Shown here in pieces: positions 26,901 through 34,500 of a DNA stretch of 64,000 nt; position 1 is the first letter of the stretch, and the number at the start of each line of letters is the position of its first letter. The position numbers and the translations under genes were made by a program. The stretch is from Prevotellaceae bacterium. Its GTDB lineage: Bacteria; Bacteroidota; Bacteroidia; Bacteroidales; Bacteroidaceae. The stretch lies in contig JAQYET010000076.1 of the NCBI GenBank assembly GCA_028723525.1, positions 1 to 64,000 on the forward strand, in the 5' to 3' direction. The notes beneath the pieces were generated by a model, which was not told where the DNA came from, made no database searches, and saw nothing but the letters and a program-made list of their open reading frames with translations.

Positions 26901-27027
26901 AACTGATGTTACAACCGAGTCGCTGTTAGGCTCAAAGCAGGTTTATAATCTGCAGGGGCAGCGTGTCGGAACACCGCTGAAGGGCGGCGTATATATCGTT
27001 GACGGCAAGAAAGTTGTTGTGAAATAA
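23905..27027 (+). CDS. T9SS-exported multi-repeat protein with chitobiase-C and Big-like modules
   Basis: A 1040-residue exported protein. The start MMKSLRTLCLLLFIAIS at 23905 (or the ATG at 23908) gives a clean signal peptide ending ...TAGFAEE; the frame is open from 23836. Three related modules of about 160 residues begin near 27, 190 and 555, sharing GG(T/E)GF(M/Y)N, LNG(I/V)(S/T)W and K(V)SVGG motifs. Two CHB_HEX_C-type modules (TADAKIYYTLDAVD and GATILYTVDGSSPKTS) and Big-like modules (PELSFETDRLTVEY...ATITATFEGNDEYKPG) alternate with them. The tail VYNLQGQRV...GGVYIVDGKKVVVK is a T9SS sorting domain. The ligand is unknown. No promoter was recognised; the peptidase gene ends 161 bases upstream. 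Confidence 0.82.
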   Translation: MMKSLRTLCLLLFIAISTAGFAEEQTYTMSFKNKSAGGTGFMNSTDTKVTTATAVINGVEWTLVSDSHYMFYNVTNGQQIGSTNNPAHNAIISTEGIEGNIKSVTITARAKDGSTSSLAVKVGGENYKVGDSTAVSLPKANTEFTFMPPQEARSGKIEFLFEQEDNSKAGAMYLFSAVVVYEENTTPEPETTPATWTHVWNKTKADGGEGFYNFGYNKTEEMPLSTTLNGITWFAQAEGTTTFAMTAFGGQLIGFGTNDAATHAEFWTDGIKGKVTDITVQARLAKADYAGHIKVSVGGVTYLYSGEETAAMSASLKEYKFEAPASGQGEGRIKVEFFQTSETRGVIYLKSLLINYLEVSGGGTVVTAPADPVIARENGETTNHLTADEDIVITTETADAKIYYTLDAVDAVTPKDPKTSEERVEYTAPIHVTKSVLIKAVAFKGDEYSNVVERKLFMSKNPELSLEGNQENVTVETGYVGIPVALNNPHNVAPIEWNSENKEIATVDADGTIHALKEGKVNINYYFNGNDEYMEMGGRIILTVEKAGEYTTGTYTHIWDKSKSEGGEGFYNFGTTFQDTNTLTAVLNGVSWTATTVGSKKMMFLASLGQAFGVSTSDPCSHIEMVTNGISGEITEVRVAAGKGTTSHALSNAALKVSVGGTPYKHNAAETVALTGDKVEYSFIPDATPQEGEIKIEVNQDSETQVVIYFKSIVVNYRNELSDVEMPQASVEAGTYDEAKSVELTAQEGATILYTVDGSSPKTSAEAKTYTEPIQISATTTLKAIAKVGEKYSEVAEFKYVIRKDPELSFETDRLTVEYRDAEPCLGAYLNNPHNVGPITYSSSDESVVVLDNYADLLTIKPGEATITATFEGNDEYKPGIASYVVVVNPVAPLLTPTVSPAGGTFASPVEVTLTAASDWGTRAVTLWYSTTADTQEEMESDPSKRTVWPATPDFDYSVNSTKITIDSSCRLIVVAKGYNSATSEAVICDFVIDATMGITDVTTESLLGSKQVYNLQGQRVGTPLKGGVYIVDGKKVVVK

Positions 27028-27057
27028 TCCGCAAATAGTAATTCTGCGAACCAATTT

Positions 27058-27112
27058 TTACGCCACATCCGCAGACAACGGTGTCAAGCCTTTGAGTGCG
27101 GATGGGGCGTAA
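27058..27112. terminator. long hairpin with 23-base loop (element B, inverted copy of A)
   Basis: Arms 27058-27073 and 27097-27112 pair over 16 bp with one mismatch, around a 23-base loop. The reverse complement of the loop matches the element A loop at 17 of 23 positions including CAAAGGCTT. The arms differ from those of A at several places with matching changes on the other arm. It lies between the convergent T9SS gene and secG. Confidence 0.6.
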
Positions 27113-27130
27113 TGTTTTGGTAAGCCCACA

Positions 27131-27164
27131 GAAAAAGGGACAAAGACCATGAGTCTTCGTCCCT
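27131..27164 (-). terminator. terminator after secG
   Basis: Arms 27136-27147 and 27153-27164 pair over 12 positions with one internal mismatch and a 5-base loop. On the minus strand the hairpin is followed by TTTTTC. Confidence 0.7.
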
Positions 27165-27216
27165 GTAATCTGTTAAGACCAAATAGGCAGTCCTGCTGCC
27201 AATGCTGCATTGAGCG

Positions 27217-27606
27217 TTATTTCTTCTCCGGTGCAGTCTTGTTTTCTGCCGGCTGTCCCTGTGCGCCCTGTGCTGCGGGTGCAGCCTGCTGGTCGCTTGC
27301 TCCGAAGCCCTGAACGTTGTTAGGGTTAGCCTGCGGAGCCTGTGTCTGTGTGTTCTGAAGCACGCTCTGGCTACCTGTTGCCGTGGGAGCAGTCCATGCG
27401 CAGATGATGCTGAACAGCACCATGCCGATAGCCAAACCCCATGTTGCTTTCTCAACGAAGTCGGTTGTCTTGCGGACACCCATGATAGCGTTCGACGAAG
27501 AGAAGTTGGATGCAAGACCACCGCCTTTCGATTCCTGTATCAGAACAATGCCTATCATCAGCACTGCAGCCAGGATAATTAGCACTAAGAATAATGTGTA
27601 AATCAT
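27217..27606 (-). CDS. secG: preprotein translocase subunit SecG
   Basis: A 129-residue inner-membrane protein of the SecYEG complex. Two membrane helices: MIYTLFLVLIILAAVLMIGIVL (1-22) and WGLAIGMVLFSIICAW (about 56-71). Between them is the conserved cytoplasmic loop IQESKGGGLASNF with the GGGL motif, and the NAIMGVRKTTDFVEKATW segment. The C-terminal 55 residues are Ala/Gln/Pro-rich and of low complexity, longer than in E. coli (110 residues) and common in this phylum. Last gene of a four-gene operon; starts five bases after the TPR-like gene. Confidence 0.95.
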   Translation of the reverse strand: MIYTLFLVLIILAAVLMIGIVLIQESKGGGLASNFSSSNAIMGVRKTTDFVEKATWGLAIGMVLFSIICAWTAPTATGSQSVLQNTQTQAPQANPNNVQGFGASDQQAAPAAQGAQGQPAENKTAPEKK

Positions 27607-27611
27607 CTTTT

Positions 27612-28382
27612 TTATTGTTTTTTATATTTATTGTTTATTATCAATTTCTCCAAAAATCGGATTTGGTCTGCAAAGTAAGCATTTTTTTTTGGAAAATTCA
27701 AATTTAAACGCTTAATAATTTCCAAAGCCTTGGAATATTGCCCTTGTTTTATGTAAATGCGAGCCAATGTCTCTGTGAAATAACTCTCTTCCGACTCTTT
27801 TGCTCCATTTTCCTCTTCCTCGTCTTCAGGTATGATATACTCCGGAATTTCTTGCAGTTCAATCCGTCCGTTGTTGTTGTCGATGAACTCGTCTATGAGT
27901 TCCTGTCCCCTCATCAGTGGTGCCTCCTTTGCTGTCTGCCGCTCTTCTTCGCTCTCTGTTTCGAGCAGGTATGCCGCATAGTCAACAGCCGCCTCCACCG
28001 GCGTGGGTCTTCTTTTCTGCCCGCCGTCGCTGTCGTTTTCCTTTGGCAGCGAGTCGAGAAACTTGTCTATCAGCGACAATGTCCTGTCGCCGTTGTTCGT
28101 TGTCTCGCTCTCTTCGTTGTCCTTTCCTCCGTTTTCTTTTTCGCCTGAGAGCCGGTAGTGTGCCGCCTCCACGAGGTTGAAAATCACCCTTCGGTCGGTT
28201 ATATAGATTGCTGCCCGTCGCAGTTCCTCATCGAATGTCGGGTCGTGCAGCAGATAAAGGTTCTGCAGCATCAGCAGTCGTGCCGTCTGATAGTACGGAT
28301 AAAGCGCAATCAGGGAGCGCAGGTCGTAGAGCGTCTCCTTGTCCATGAGTTCCGGGTGTCTTATCAGTCGGCATATATCCAT
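27612..28382 (-). CDS. conserved TPR-like protein, unknown function
   Basis: A 256-residue cytoplasmic protein. The N-terminal part is helical (DKETLYDLRSLIALYPYYQTARLLMLQNLYLL), followed by a low-complexity Glu/Asp/Asn-rich linker (about 85-195) and a C-terminal TPR-like helix pair (SYFTETLARIYIKQGQYSKALEIIKRLNLNFPKKNAYFADQI). There is no signal peptide. It is a familiar neighbour of lptE and secG in Bacteroidota genomes; the function is not known to me. It begins 21 bases after lptE. Confidence 0.8.
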   Translation of the reverse strand: MDICRLIRHPELMDKETLYDLRSLIALYPYYQTARLLMLQNLYLLHDPTFDEELRRAAIYITDRRVIFNLVEAAHYRLSGEKENGGKDNEESETTNNGDRTLSLIDKFLDSLPKENDSDGGQKRRPTPVEAAVDYAAYLLETESEEERQTAKEAPLMRGQELIDEFIDNNNGRIELQEIPEYIIPEDEEEENGAKESEESYFTETLARIYIKQGQYSKALEIIKRLNLNFPKKNAYFADQIRFLEKLIINNKYKKQ

Positions 28383-28403
28383 AGCTTAGTCACTGTTGCG
28401 ATG

Positions 28404-28958
28404 TTACCATTGTGCCACGGTAGCGTTGAATATCTGGTCGGTAAGTTCCTTGCACATCTGAGTCACGAGTTCCTCCTGCACTGAGCTGAGGCTCTGTGTT
28501 GTCTCGTATGTCGATGTCGCCGTGAACTGCCTTTCAAAGTCTTCGCCGTGGTTGGTGTTGTTGACAAACCTAACGTTTACGGTCAGCGCGAGTTCTGTCT
28601 GTACCGAGTATCCTTCAGACGACACCGATTTGTTGCGCTGCGTGTAACTCGTTATCTCACCCTCTATCTTCATGTCGCCGTTGCGCTTCACCTGTGTCAG
28701 CCGGGTGTTATTGGCGAACTTATCCTTCAGTTGGTTGTTGAAGATGCTCGACATCGGTCCCCAGACATAACTTGAGCGTATCGGGAAATCCGCGATTTGT
28801 ATCGTCTTCACCTTCGTGTAGTCGATACTTGCGCCGTTCGGCGTATAAGACACTTTGCATGCCGACAGCAATATCACGGCAATGACAGCCGCCACGCCAA
28901 CCAGTTGCAGCCCCCTTGAACCGGTCTTTTTCGGAATTTTCTGCATGAATGTTGCCAT
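28404..28958 (-). CDS. lptE: LPS assembly lipoprotein LptE
   Basis: A 184-residue outer-membrane lipoprotein. The signal is unusually offset: a 17-residue basic N-terminus, then LVGVAAVIAVILLSAC with the lipobox Cys at residue 34. A shorter start at Met5 would also work. The mature part KVSYTPNGASIDYTKVKTIQIADFPIRSS matches the Bacteroidota LptE family, which plugs and assembles the LptD export pore for lipopolysaccharide. It follows the sigma-54 activator by 17 bases. Confidence 0.88.
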   Translation of the reverse strand: MATFMQKIPKKTGSRGLQLVGVAAVIAVILLSACKVSYTPNGASIDYTKVKTIQIADFPIRSSYVWGPMSSIFNNQLKDKFANNTRLTQVKRNGDMKIEGEITSYTQRNKSVSSEGYSVQTELALTVNVRFVNNTNHGEDFERQFTATSTYETTQSLSSVQEELVTQMCKELTDQIFNATVAQW

Positions 28959-28975
28959 ATCCTTTTCTTCTGCTG

Positions 28976-30190
28976 CTACTCCAATCCGTATTGTCTTATC
29001 CTTCTGTACAGCGTGCGGTCTGATATTCCGAGTTCTGCCGCAGCTTTCTTTCGGTTGCCTCCGTTCCTTTCGAGTGCCCTCTCCACCATTTGCCGCCCCA
29101 CGTCGCCGAGGTTCAGCGTCTCCGGTTCTTTTATTTCCTCTGCCACGGCGTCCTGAACGCCCGATGTCTGCGGTATATGCACCTCCTCCGTGGGGGCGAA
29201 TATTGCAGGCACCTGCGGCTTATCCGGAATTATTGCCGGTTGTTTTGCCGCGTCGAGTTGTTTGCGCAGGATGTTCATGTCGCGTCTGAGGTCGGAAACG
29301 TTGCCGCGCAGTTCATACAATATCTTGAACAAAATCTCTCGCTCGTTCTCGTATGATGTGCTTCCGCCACGCTCTATTCGTGCCAGTTGGGTGCTCTCTT
29401 GGTCATGCGGTATGAACTTATACAGGTCTTGCGCCGCAATCTCCCTTTTCCGGCTCAGTATCGACATCTGCTCTGTTATGTTCTTCAGCTGCCTCACGTT
29501 GCCCGGCCATTTATACCTCAGCATCACCTGCTGTGCCTCCTCGGTGAGCGTTATCTTGGGCAGTCTGTACTTCTCTGCCATCTGCATCGCGAACAGTCTG
29601 AACAGCAGCAGGATGTCTTCGCCGCGGTCGCGGAGTGGCGGCATCTGTATCGGAATGGTGTTCAGGCGGTAGTAGAGGTCTTCCCTAAATCTGCCCTCGC
29701 TTATGGCTTTCTGCATGTTAACGTTTGTTGCAGCCACTATTCTCACGTCGGTCTTCATCACCTTCTGTCCTCCCACGCGCAGATATTCTCCCGTTTCGAG
29801 CACTCTCAGCAGCCTTGCCTGTGTGGCCATAGGCAGTTCGCCCACCTCGTCGAGGAAGAGCGTGCCCCTGTTTGCCACGCCGAAGTAGCCCTCACTCTCG
29901 CCTATGGCACCGGTGAACGAGCCTTTCTCGTGCCCGAACAGTTCGGAGTCGATAGTCCCTTCGGGTATCGAACCGCAGTTTATGGCGAAATATTTCTCTC
30001 GTCTTCGCGGCGACCTGTCGTGTATCAGCCTTGGTATAATCTCCTTTCCAACGCCGCTCTCGCCAACGATTAGCACACTGAGGTCGGTCGGCGCCACCTG
30101 TAAGGCGACGTCGAGGGCTCGGTTCAGTGCGTCGCAGTTGCCCACGATGCTATACCGTTGTTTGACGTTTTGAAGTTCAGAAGTGTTCAT
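28976..30190 (-). CDS. sigma-54-dependent transcriptional activator without a receiver domain
   Basis: A 404-residue protein. The AAA+ domain begins almost at the N-terminus: Walker A GESGVGKE (43-50), the sigma-54 contact loop as GSFTGA (90-95, against the usual GAFTGA), Walker B LFLDEVGE (111-118), then an arginine-finger region. A linker (about 250-355) with Gln/Pro-rich stretches precedes a C-terminal Fis-type helix-turn-helix (GGNRKKAAAELGISDRTLYRRIRQYGLE). There is no receiver, GAF or PAS domain, so control must come from amount, a partner protein, or the linker. First gene of the operon with lptE and secG; a TAACTTTG box lies 10 bases before the ATG. Confidence 0.93.
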   Translation of the reverse strand: MNTSELQNVKQRYSIVGNCDALNRALDVALQVAPTDLSVLIVGESGVGKEIIPRLIHDRSPRRREKYFAINCGSIPEGTIDSELFGHEKGSFTGAIGESEGYFGVANRGTLFLDEVGELPMATQARLLRVLETGEYLRVGGQKVMKTDVRIVAATNVNMQKAISEGRFREDLYYRLNTIPIQMPPLRDRGEDILLLFRLFAMQMAEKYRLPKITLTEEAQQVMLRYKWPGNVRQLKNITEQMSILSRKREIAAQDLYKFIPHDQESTQLARIERGGSTSYENEREILFKILYELRGNVSDLRRDMNILRKQLDAAKQPAIIPDKPQVPAIFAPTEEVHIPQTSGVQDAVAEEIKEPETLNLGDVGRQMVERALERNGGNRKKAAAELGISDRTLYRRIRQYGLE

Positions 30191-30199
30191 TTGAGGTTA

Positions 30200-30207
30200 C
30201 AAAGTTA
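30200..30207 (-). promoter_or_regulatory. -7 box for the activator-lptE-secG operon
   Basis: TAACTTTG on the minus strand, 10 bases before the ATG, so a leader of only a few bases is expected. The -33 element is not clear. Confidence 0.5.
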
Positions 30208-30359
30208 CGTAAAAAAATCCAATCTGCCTGCAATTATGGCAGAAAACTCACTTTATTTAACGAAATGTTTTCCCTTTCTGCGCCTTGTGATAACGCGCTT
30301 TTTTGTAGTGTTGTGTTTTTTTATGCCGTCAAAGAGCATGTTAATTCCGTGAAAAGTAT

Positions 30360-30367
30360 TACCTTTG
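30360..30367 (+). promoter_or_regulatory. -7 box for ndk
   Basis: TACCTTTG, 92 bases before the ndk ATG. No clear -33 TTTG. Confidence 0.5.
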
Positions 30368-30458
30368 CACGTGGAAAAAAGCGTGGCGCAAACTTGCACA
30401 ACCAGCGTTGCACGGTTGCGCGATGACACATTATTTAATAATAACAGTAAATTATAAA

Positions 30459-30920
30459 ATGGAAAAAACTCTTGTACTTTTGAAGCCGAGTTGCGTTCAG
30501 CGTCAACTCATTGGTGAGATTCTTAACCGTTTTGAGCGTCGCGGACTGCGTGTTGCAGGCTTGAAGATGATGCAACTCGACGATGCAATACTGCGTGAGC
30601 ACTATTCACACTTGGCCGACAAGCCTTTCTTCCCAACCTTGGCTGCCTCCATGCAGGTTTCTCCGGTGGTGGCTCTGGCTCTCGAAGGCATTGATGCAGT
30701 GCAGGTTGTGCGCACCATGACCGGTGCCACAAACGGTCGCGCTGCCGCTCCGGGCACAATTCGCGGCGACTATTCGGTGAGCAACCAGCAGAACATAGTT
30801 CACGCTTCCGACTCTCCCGAGAACGCAGAAATAGAGCTGAAGCGTTTCTTCCGTCCCGAGGAAATATTCGAGTACACATCAGGTGCGCGCGAGTATATCT
30901 ACGGAGCAGACGAGTGCTAA
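30459..30920 (+). CDS. ndk: nucleoside-diphosphate kinase
   Basis: A 153-residue cytoplasmic enzyme that passes the gamma phosphate of ATP to nucleoside diphosphates. Start MEKTLVLLKPSCVQR at 30459 is the family start (the first strand and K of LKPS); upstream in-frame ATGs at 30408 and 30423 only add unrelated residues. NDK active-site motif NIVHASDS holds the phosphorylated His. MTGATNGRAAAPGTIRGDY is the nucleotide-binding segment. Length is slightly above the usual 140-150. The gene stands alone, and its stop codon sits in the loop of a perfect palindrome. Confidence 0.97.
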   Translation: MEKTLVLLKPSCVQRQLIGEILNRFERRGLRVAGLKMMQLDDAILREHYSHLADKPFFPTLAASMQVSPVVALALEGIDAVQVVRTMTGATNGRAAAPGTIRGDYSVSNQQNIVHASDSPENAEIELKRFFRPEEIFEYTSGAREYIYGADEC

Positions 30921-30929
30921 GCACTCGTC
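30909..30929 (+). other. perfect palindrome around the ndk stop codon
   Basis: GACGAGTGC, then TAA, then GCACTCGTC: nine-base arms (30909-30917 and 30921-30929) with the stop codon as the three-base loop. No T-tract follows. Confidence 0.7.
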
Positions 30930-30951
30930 GGTAAAGACGTAAATCATAACT

Positions 30952-30999
30952 TCCCCTTGTCTGCGCCATGATTTTATAGGTGCAGTCAAGGGGATTTTT
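30952..30999 (+). terminator. terminator after ndk
   Basis: TCCCCTTG, one mismatch, CTGC (30952-30964) pairs with GCAG, mismatch, CAAGGGGA (30982-30994), followed by TTTTT. Confidence 0.85.
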
Positions 31000-31167
31000 G
31001 CGTAATATGCCCTGCATGACGCGCTTTATCTACTAAACAACAGACTCGCAACGGCAGCGAGAACACCCACGTTAACCTTTTCAGGGCGGGTGTGATAGTA
31101 TGGTTTATGCCTGTTAATCAGCACGTTCCTGTCATAACGCCGCGCATTTTGATATACAGCCCAGGGT
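31000..31167. other. intergenic region without a gene
   Basis: The 594-bp gap 30921-31514 contains the ndk terminator, array copy 3 and the promoter of the next gene. I see no open frame with protein character in this part or in 31249-31460. Confidence 0.5.
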
Positions 31168-31248
31168 AAATTCGCCGAAATTGCCTTTCAAAATCGCCGA
31201 TTTTACTTTGCAATTTCGCCGAATTTACAACGCAAAATCGCCGATTTT
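31168..31248. repeat. 22-bp-period palindromic array, copy 3 (4 cores)
   Basis: Cores start at 31168, 31190, 31212 and 31234: AAATTCGCCGAAATT, AAAATCGCCGATTTT, AATTTCGCCGAATTT, AAAATCGCCGATTTT. All four have C in the centre, so pairing of one core with another always leaves a central C-C mismatch. Between ndk and the fusion gene, same strand. Confidence 0.92.
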
Positions 31249-31462
31249 GCTTTCCGAAAGCTGTGCTCTGCCGGAGCGAAAGATAATCAACGGGGAAGTG
31301 AAAGCCTGCCTATCAACTTTCATTGAGCAAAAAGAGACTTTTTGAGGAACGAAAAATGCGGAGACCAACCACTTGTTTTGCCCTGCCGCTCATGCCTCAC
31401 GAGCAGGTATGCAGCCAAAAAACGGAAAACAAGGGATAAACTTCAAAAAGGATATGCGATAT

Positions 31463-31493
31463 TTTGCCAATAACATTATAATTCGTATCTTTG
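31463..31493 (+). promoter_or_regulatory. promoter for the GT/HIT/SpoIID fusion gene
   Basis: TTTG (31463-31466), 19 bases, TATCTTTG (31486-31493), 21 bases before the ATG at 31515. Confidence 0.75.
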
Positions 31494-31514
31494 CCGTTAT
31501 AAACAGATTCACAG

Positions 31515-34500
31515 ATGATACAAAAGATAGACTGCTTCCTGCCGTGCCGTGACATGGGCGCGTTGGCAGCGATAGTGAGCGAACTGCGGGGAAGCAATAT
31601 AGTGAACAGAATATTCCTGATGGTGGCAGAGCAGGGCGATGACGTGGCAGAAATGCCCGAGGGCTGCGAGGCGATAAGGATTGACAGCATGCTCTCGGCA
31701 GCCACCATACGCAAGATAGGCGAGCACGCCGCGGCAGGCTATTCGCTGCTTGTGACGAAGCCGACACCACTGCATTTCGGGCTGTATGCGCTGCAGAGAA
31801 TGGAGAGAGTGGCGCGCGACACCGGGGCAGCGATGGTTTATGCCGACCGCTATCAGATGGAAGACGGCAGGCGGATGCTTCACCCCGTGATAGACTATCA
31901 GCCGGGCAGCCTGCGCGACGACTTCGACTTCGGTTCGGCTGTGCTCGTCAGCACGCCCCTGTTGCGCTCTTTCACAGCCCGGCATGGCTATTCGGAATAC
32001 CGTTATGCCGGTTTCTACGAACTGCGACTTTATCTGAGCCGCCACGGAGAACTGTTTCACATCGACGAACCGCTATACACCGAGAACGAAGACGACCTGC
32101 GGGCGAGCGGAGAAAAGCAGTTCGACTATGTTAACCCTGCCAACAGGGAGGTGCAGATAGAGATGGAACGTGCCGTGACAGAACACCTGAGAGCCGTTGG
32201 AGCACTCGTTGACACCACGGCGTATAGCGTGCCCGACTTCAACGAACAGCCGTTCGATGTGGAAGCGTCGGTGATAATACCCGTGAGAAATCGTGAGAAA
32301 ACGATATGCGACGCGGTGGATAGCGCGCTCGCACAGAAAGCCGGTTTCAGGTTTAATGTCATTGTCGTTGACAACCACTCCACCGACAATACCACGCAAC
32401 TGCTCGCCGCATACGCCGACAAACGACTGATACATATAATCCCGGAACGCACCGACCTCGGTATCGGTGGGTGCTGGAACGTGGCAGTGAACGACTCGCG
32501 GTGCGGACGCTTTGCAGTGCAACTGGACAGCGACGACCTGTATTCTTCTGCTGATACGCTGCAACAAATCGTGGATGAGTTCCGCCGACAGGGGGCGGCA
32601 ATGATAGTGGGAAGTTACAGAATGTGCGACTTCGACCTCAACACACTGCCCCCGGGACTGATAAGTCATGCGGAATGGACAGACGAGAACGGTCCGAACA
32701 ATGCCCTGCGCATAAATGGACTCGGTGCGCCGCGCGCTTTCTTCACGCCATTCCTGCGACAGGTGAAACTGCCTAACACAAGCTATGGCGAAGACTATGC
32801 TATGGGACTGGTGTTCAGTAGGGCGTACCGCGTGGGCAGGATATACAAAGAGTTGTATCTCTGTCGCCGCTGGGGAGGAAACAGCGACGCCGCACTGACC
32901 ACGGAAAAGGTGAACGCAAACAACCTGTATAAAGACCGGCTGAGAACCATAGAACTGAAAGCACGCCAAATTCTGAACGAAAGAGGGGCAGAGAAGAGAA
33001 GCGACGGAGCACTGATACGCTTCATGACGAGGCAACTGGACACGTGGACAGAGGCTCGGGGCAGATATAAGGACATGCAACTCATCAGGACACGCGAACT
33101 CGTGACAGACAGACTGACGATGAGGGCGCAGTTTAATCCGGCACGAATTGTTTCTACCGGTGCCGATATTGACACCAAGGCGATAAAGGAAAGACCTTGT
33201 TTCCTGTGTGCAAAAAACCGCCCCGAGGAGCAGATGACAAAAGAATTGGACTCGCGTTTCGAACTGTTGCTCAATCCGTTCCCCATACTTCCGCATCATT
33301 TCACCATACCTTCGCGCCGACATCAGCCGCAGGCTATATACGGGAATTATGGCGAGATGCACAGGATATTGGAGCGATACCCCGACCTGACGGTGTTCTA
33401 CAACGGTCCGCGATGCGGTGCTTCGGCTCCCGACCACCTGCATTTCCAAGCCGGAACCGCCGGCATCCTGCCGCTTCAGACAGAGTGGCAACGACTCTCG
33501 CGCACCCTGTTGCCGGTGATAACGGTGAACGCTGAAGAGGGAATATGGAGCATCGGCGACTATCCGGTGCCGGCCTTGCTGATAAAAAGCAGGACACAGG
33601 AGACAGACGAGAGGCTGTTCGGCAAGCTGTATAAGGCGATGACGGTGGAGAAAGGAGACACAGAGCCGATGATGAACATTGTGTGCTGGCGCAGCGGTTA
33701 CGACTATCTCGCCGTGGTGTTTCCGCGAAAGAAGCACCGCCCCGACTGTTATGCTACTGCGGACAGAGAGGGAATGATGATAAGTCCGGGAGCACTTGAC
33801 ATGGCAGGGCTGATTGTTACGCCGCGAGAGGGCGACTTCGAGCGCATCACCGCAGAACAGGCGGAAGCGATAATGCGTGAGGTGGCAATAGACGAGGCTG
33901 ACTTTGATGCCATTGTGGATGCGATGAAGGCAGACCATGCGGCAGCACAGCAGGAGACGAAGATGAAGAAAGAGCCTGTGGTTAAGGTGGGTATTATAAG
34001 CGCGGAGCGTATCGTGTTCTCGCTGAACGGTGCTTACACGGCTAAGGGTGAGACGCTCGAAGGGGAGCAGGAGGTGGAATTTTGTGAGGGCGGGATACTC
34101 TGGAACGGTGAGCAATACCGCGAACTGGTGTTCAGACCGCAGGCACAGGGGGCGTCGTTCTCCGTGAGCGATGTCACCATAGGGCGCAATTTCCATTGGG
34201 AACGACAGCAGACGCAGACGTTCCTCGGCTCGCTGCGGCTCGTGGTTGAGGCAGACAAGATTTGCGCCATCAACGAACTGCCGGTGGAGAGTTATCTGTC
34301 GAGCGTCATTTCGAGCGAGATGAGTGCTTCTGCCTCTACCGAACTGCTCAAGGCTCATGCCGTAATCTCGCGTTCGTGGCTTCTCGCACAGATGGCGAAG
34401 CGTGCCGACAAGGGCGACGATAAGGGAGCATTCTTCTCGTTTGTGAAGAAAGACGACGAACTGATACGTTGGTATGACCGCGAAGACCACACCATATTCG

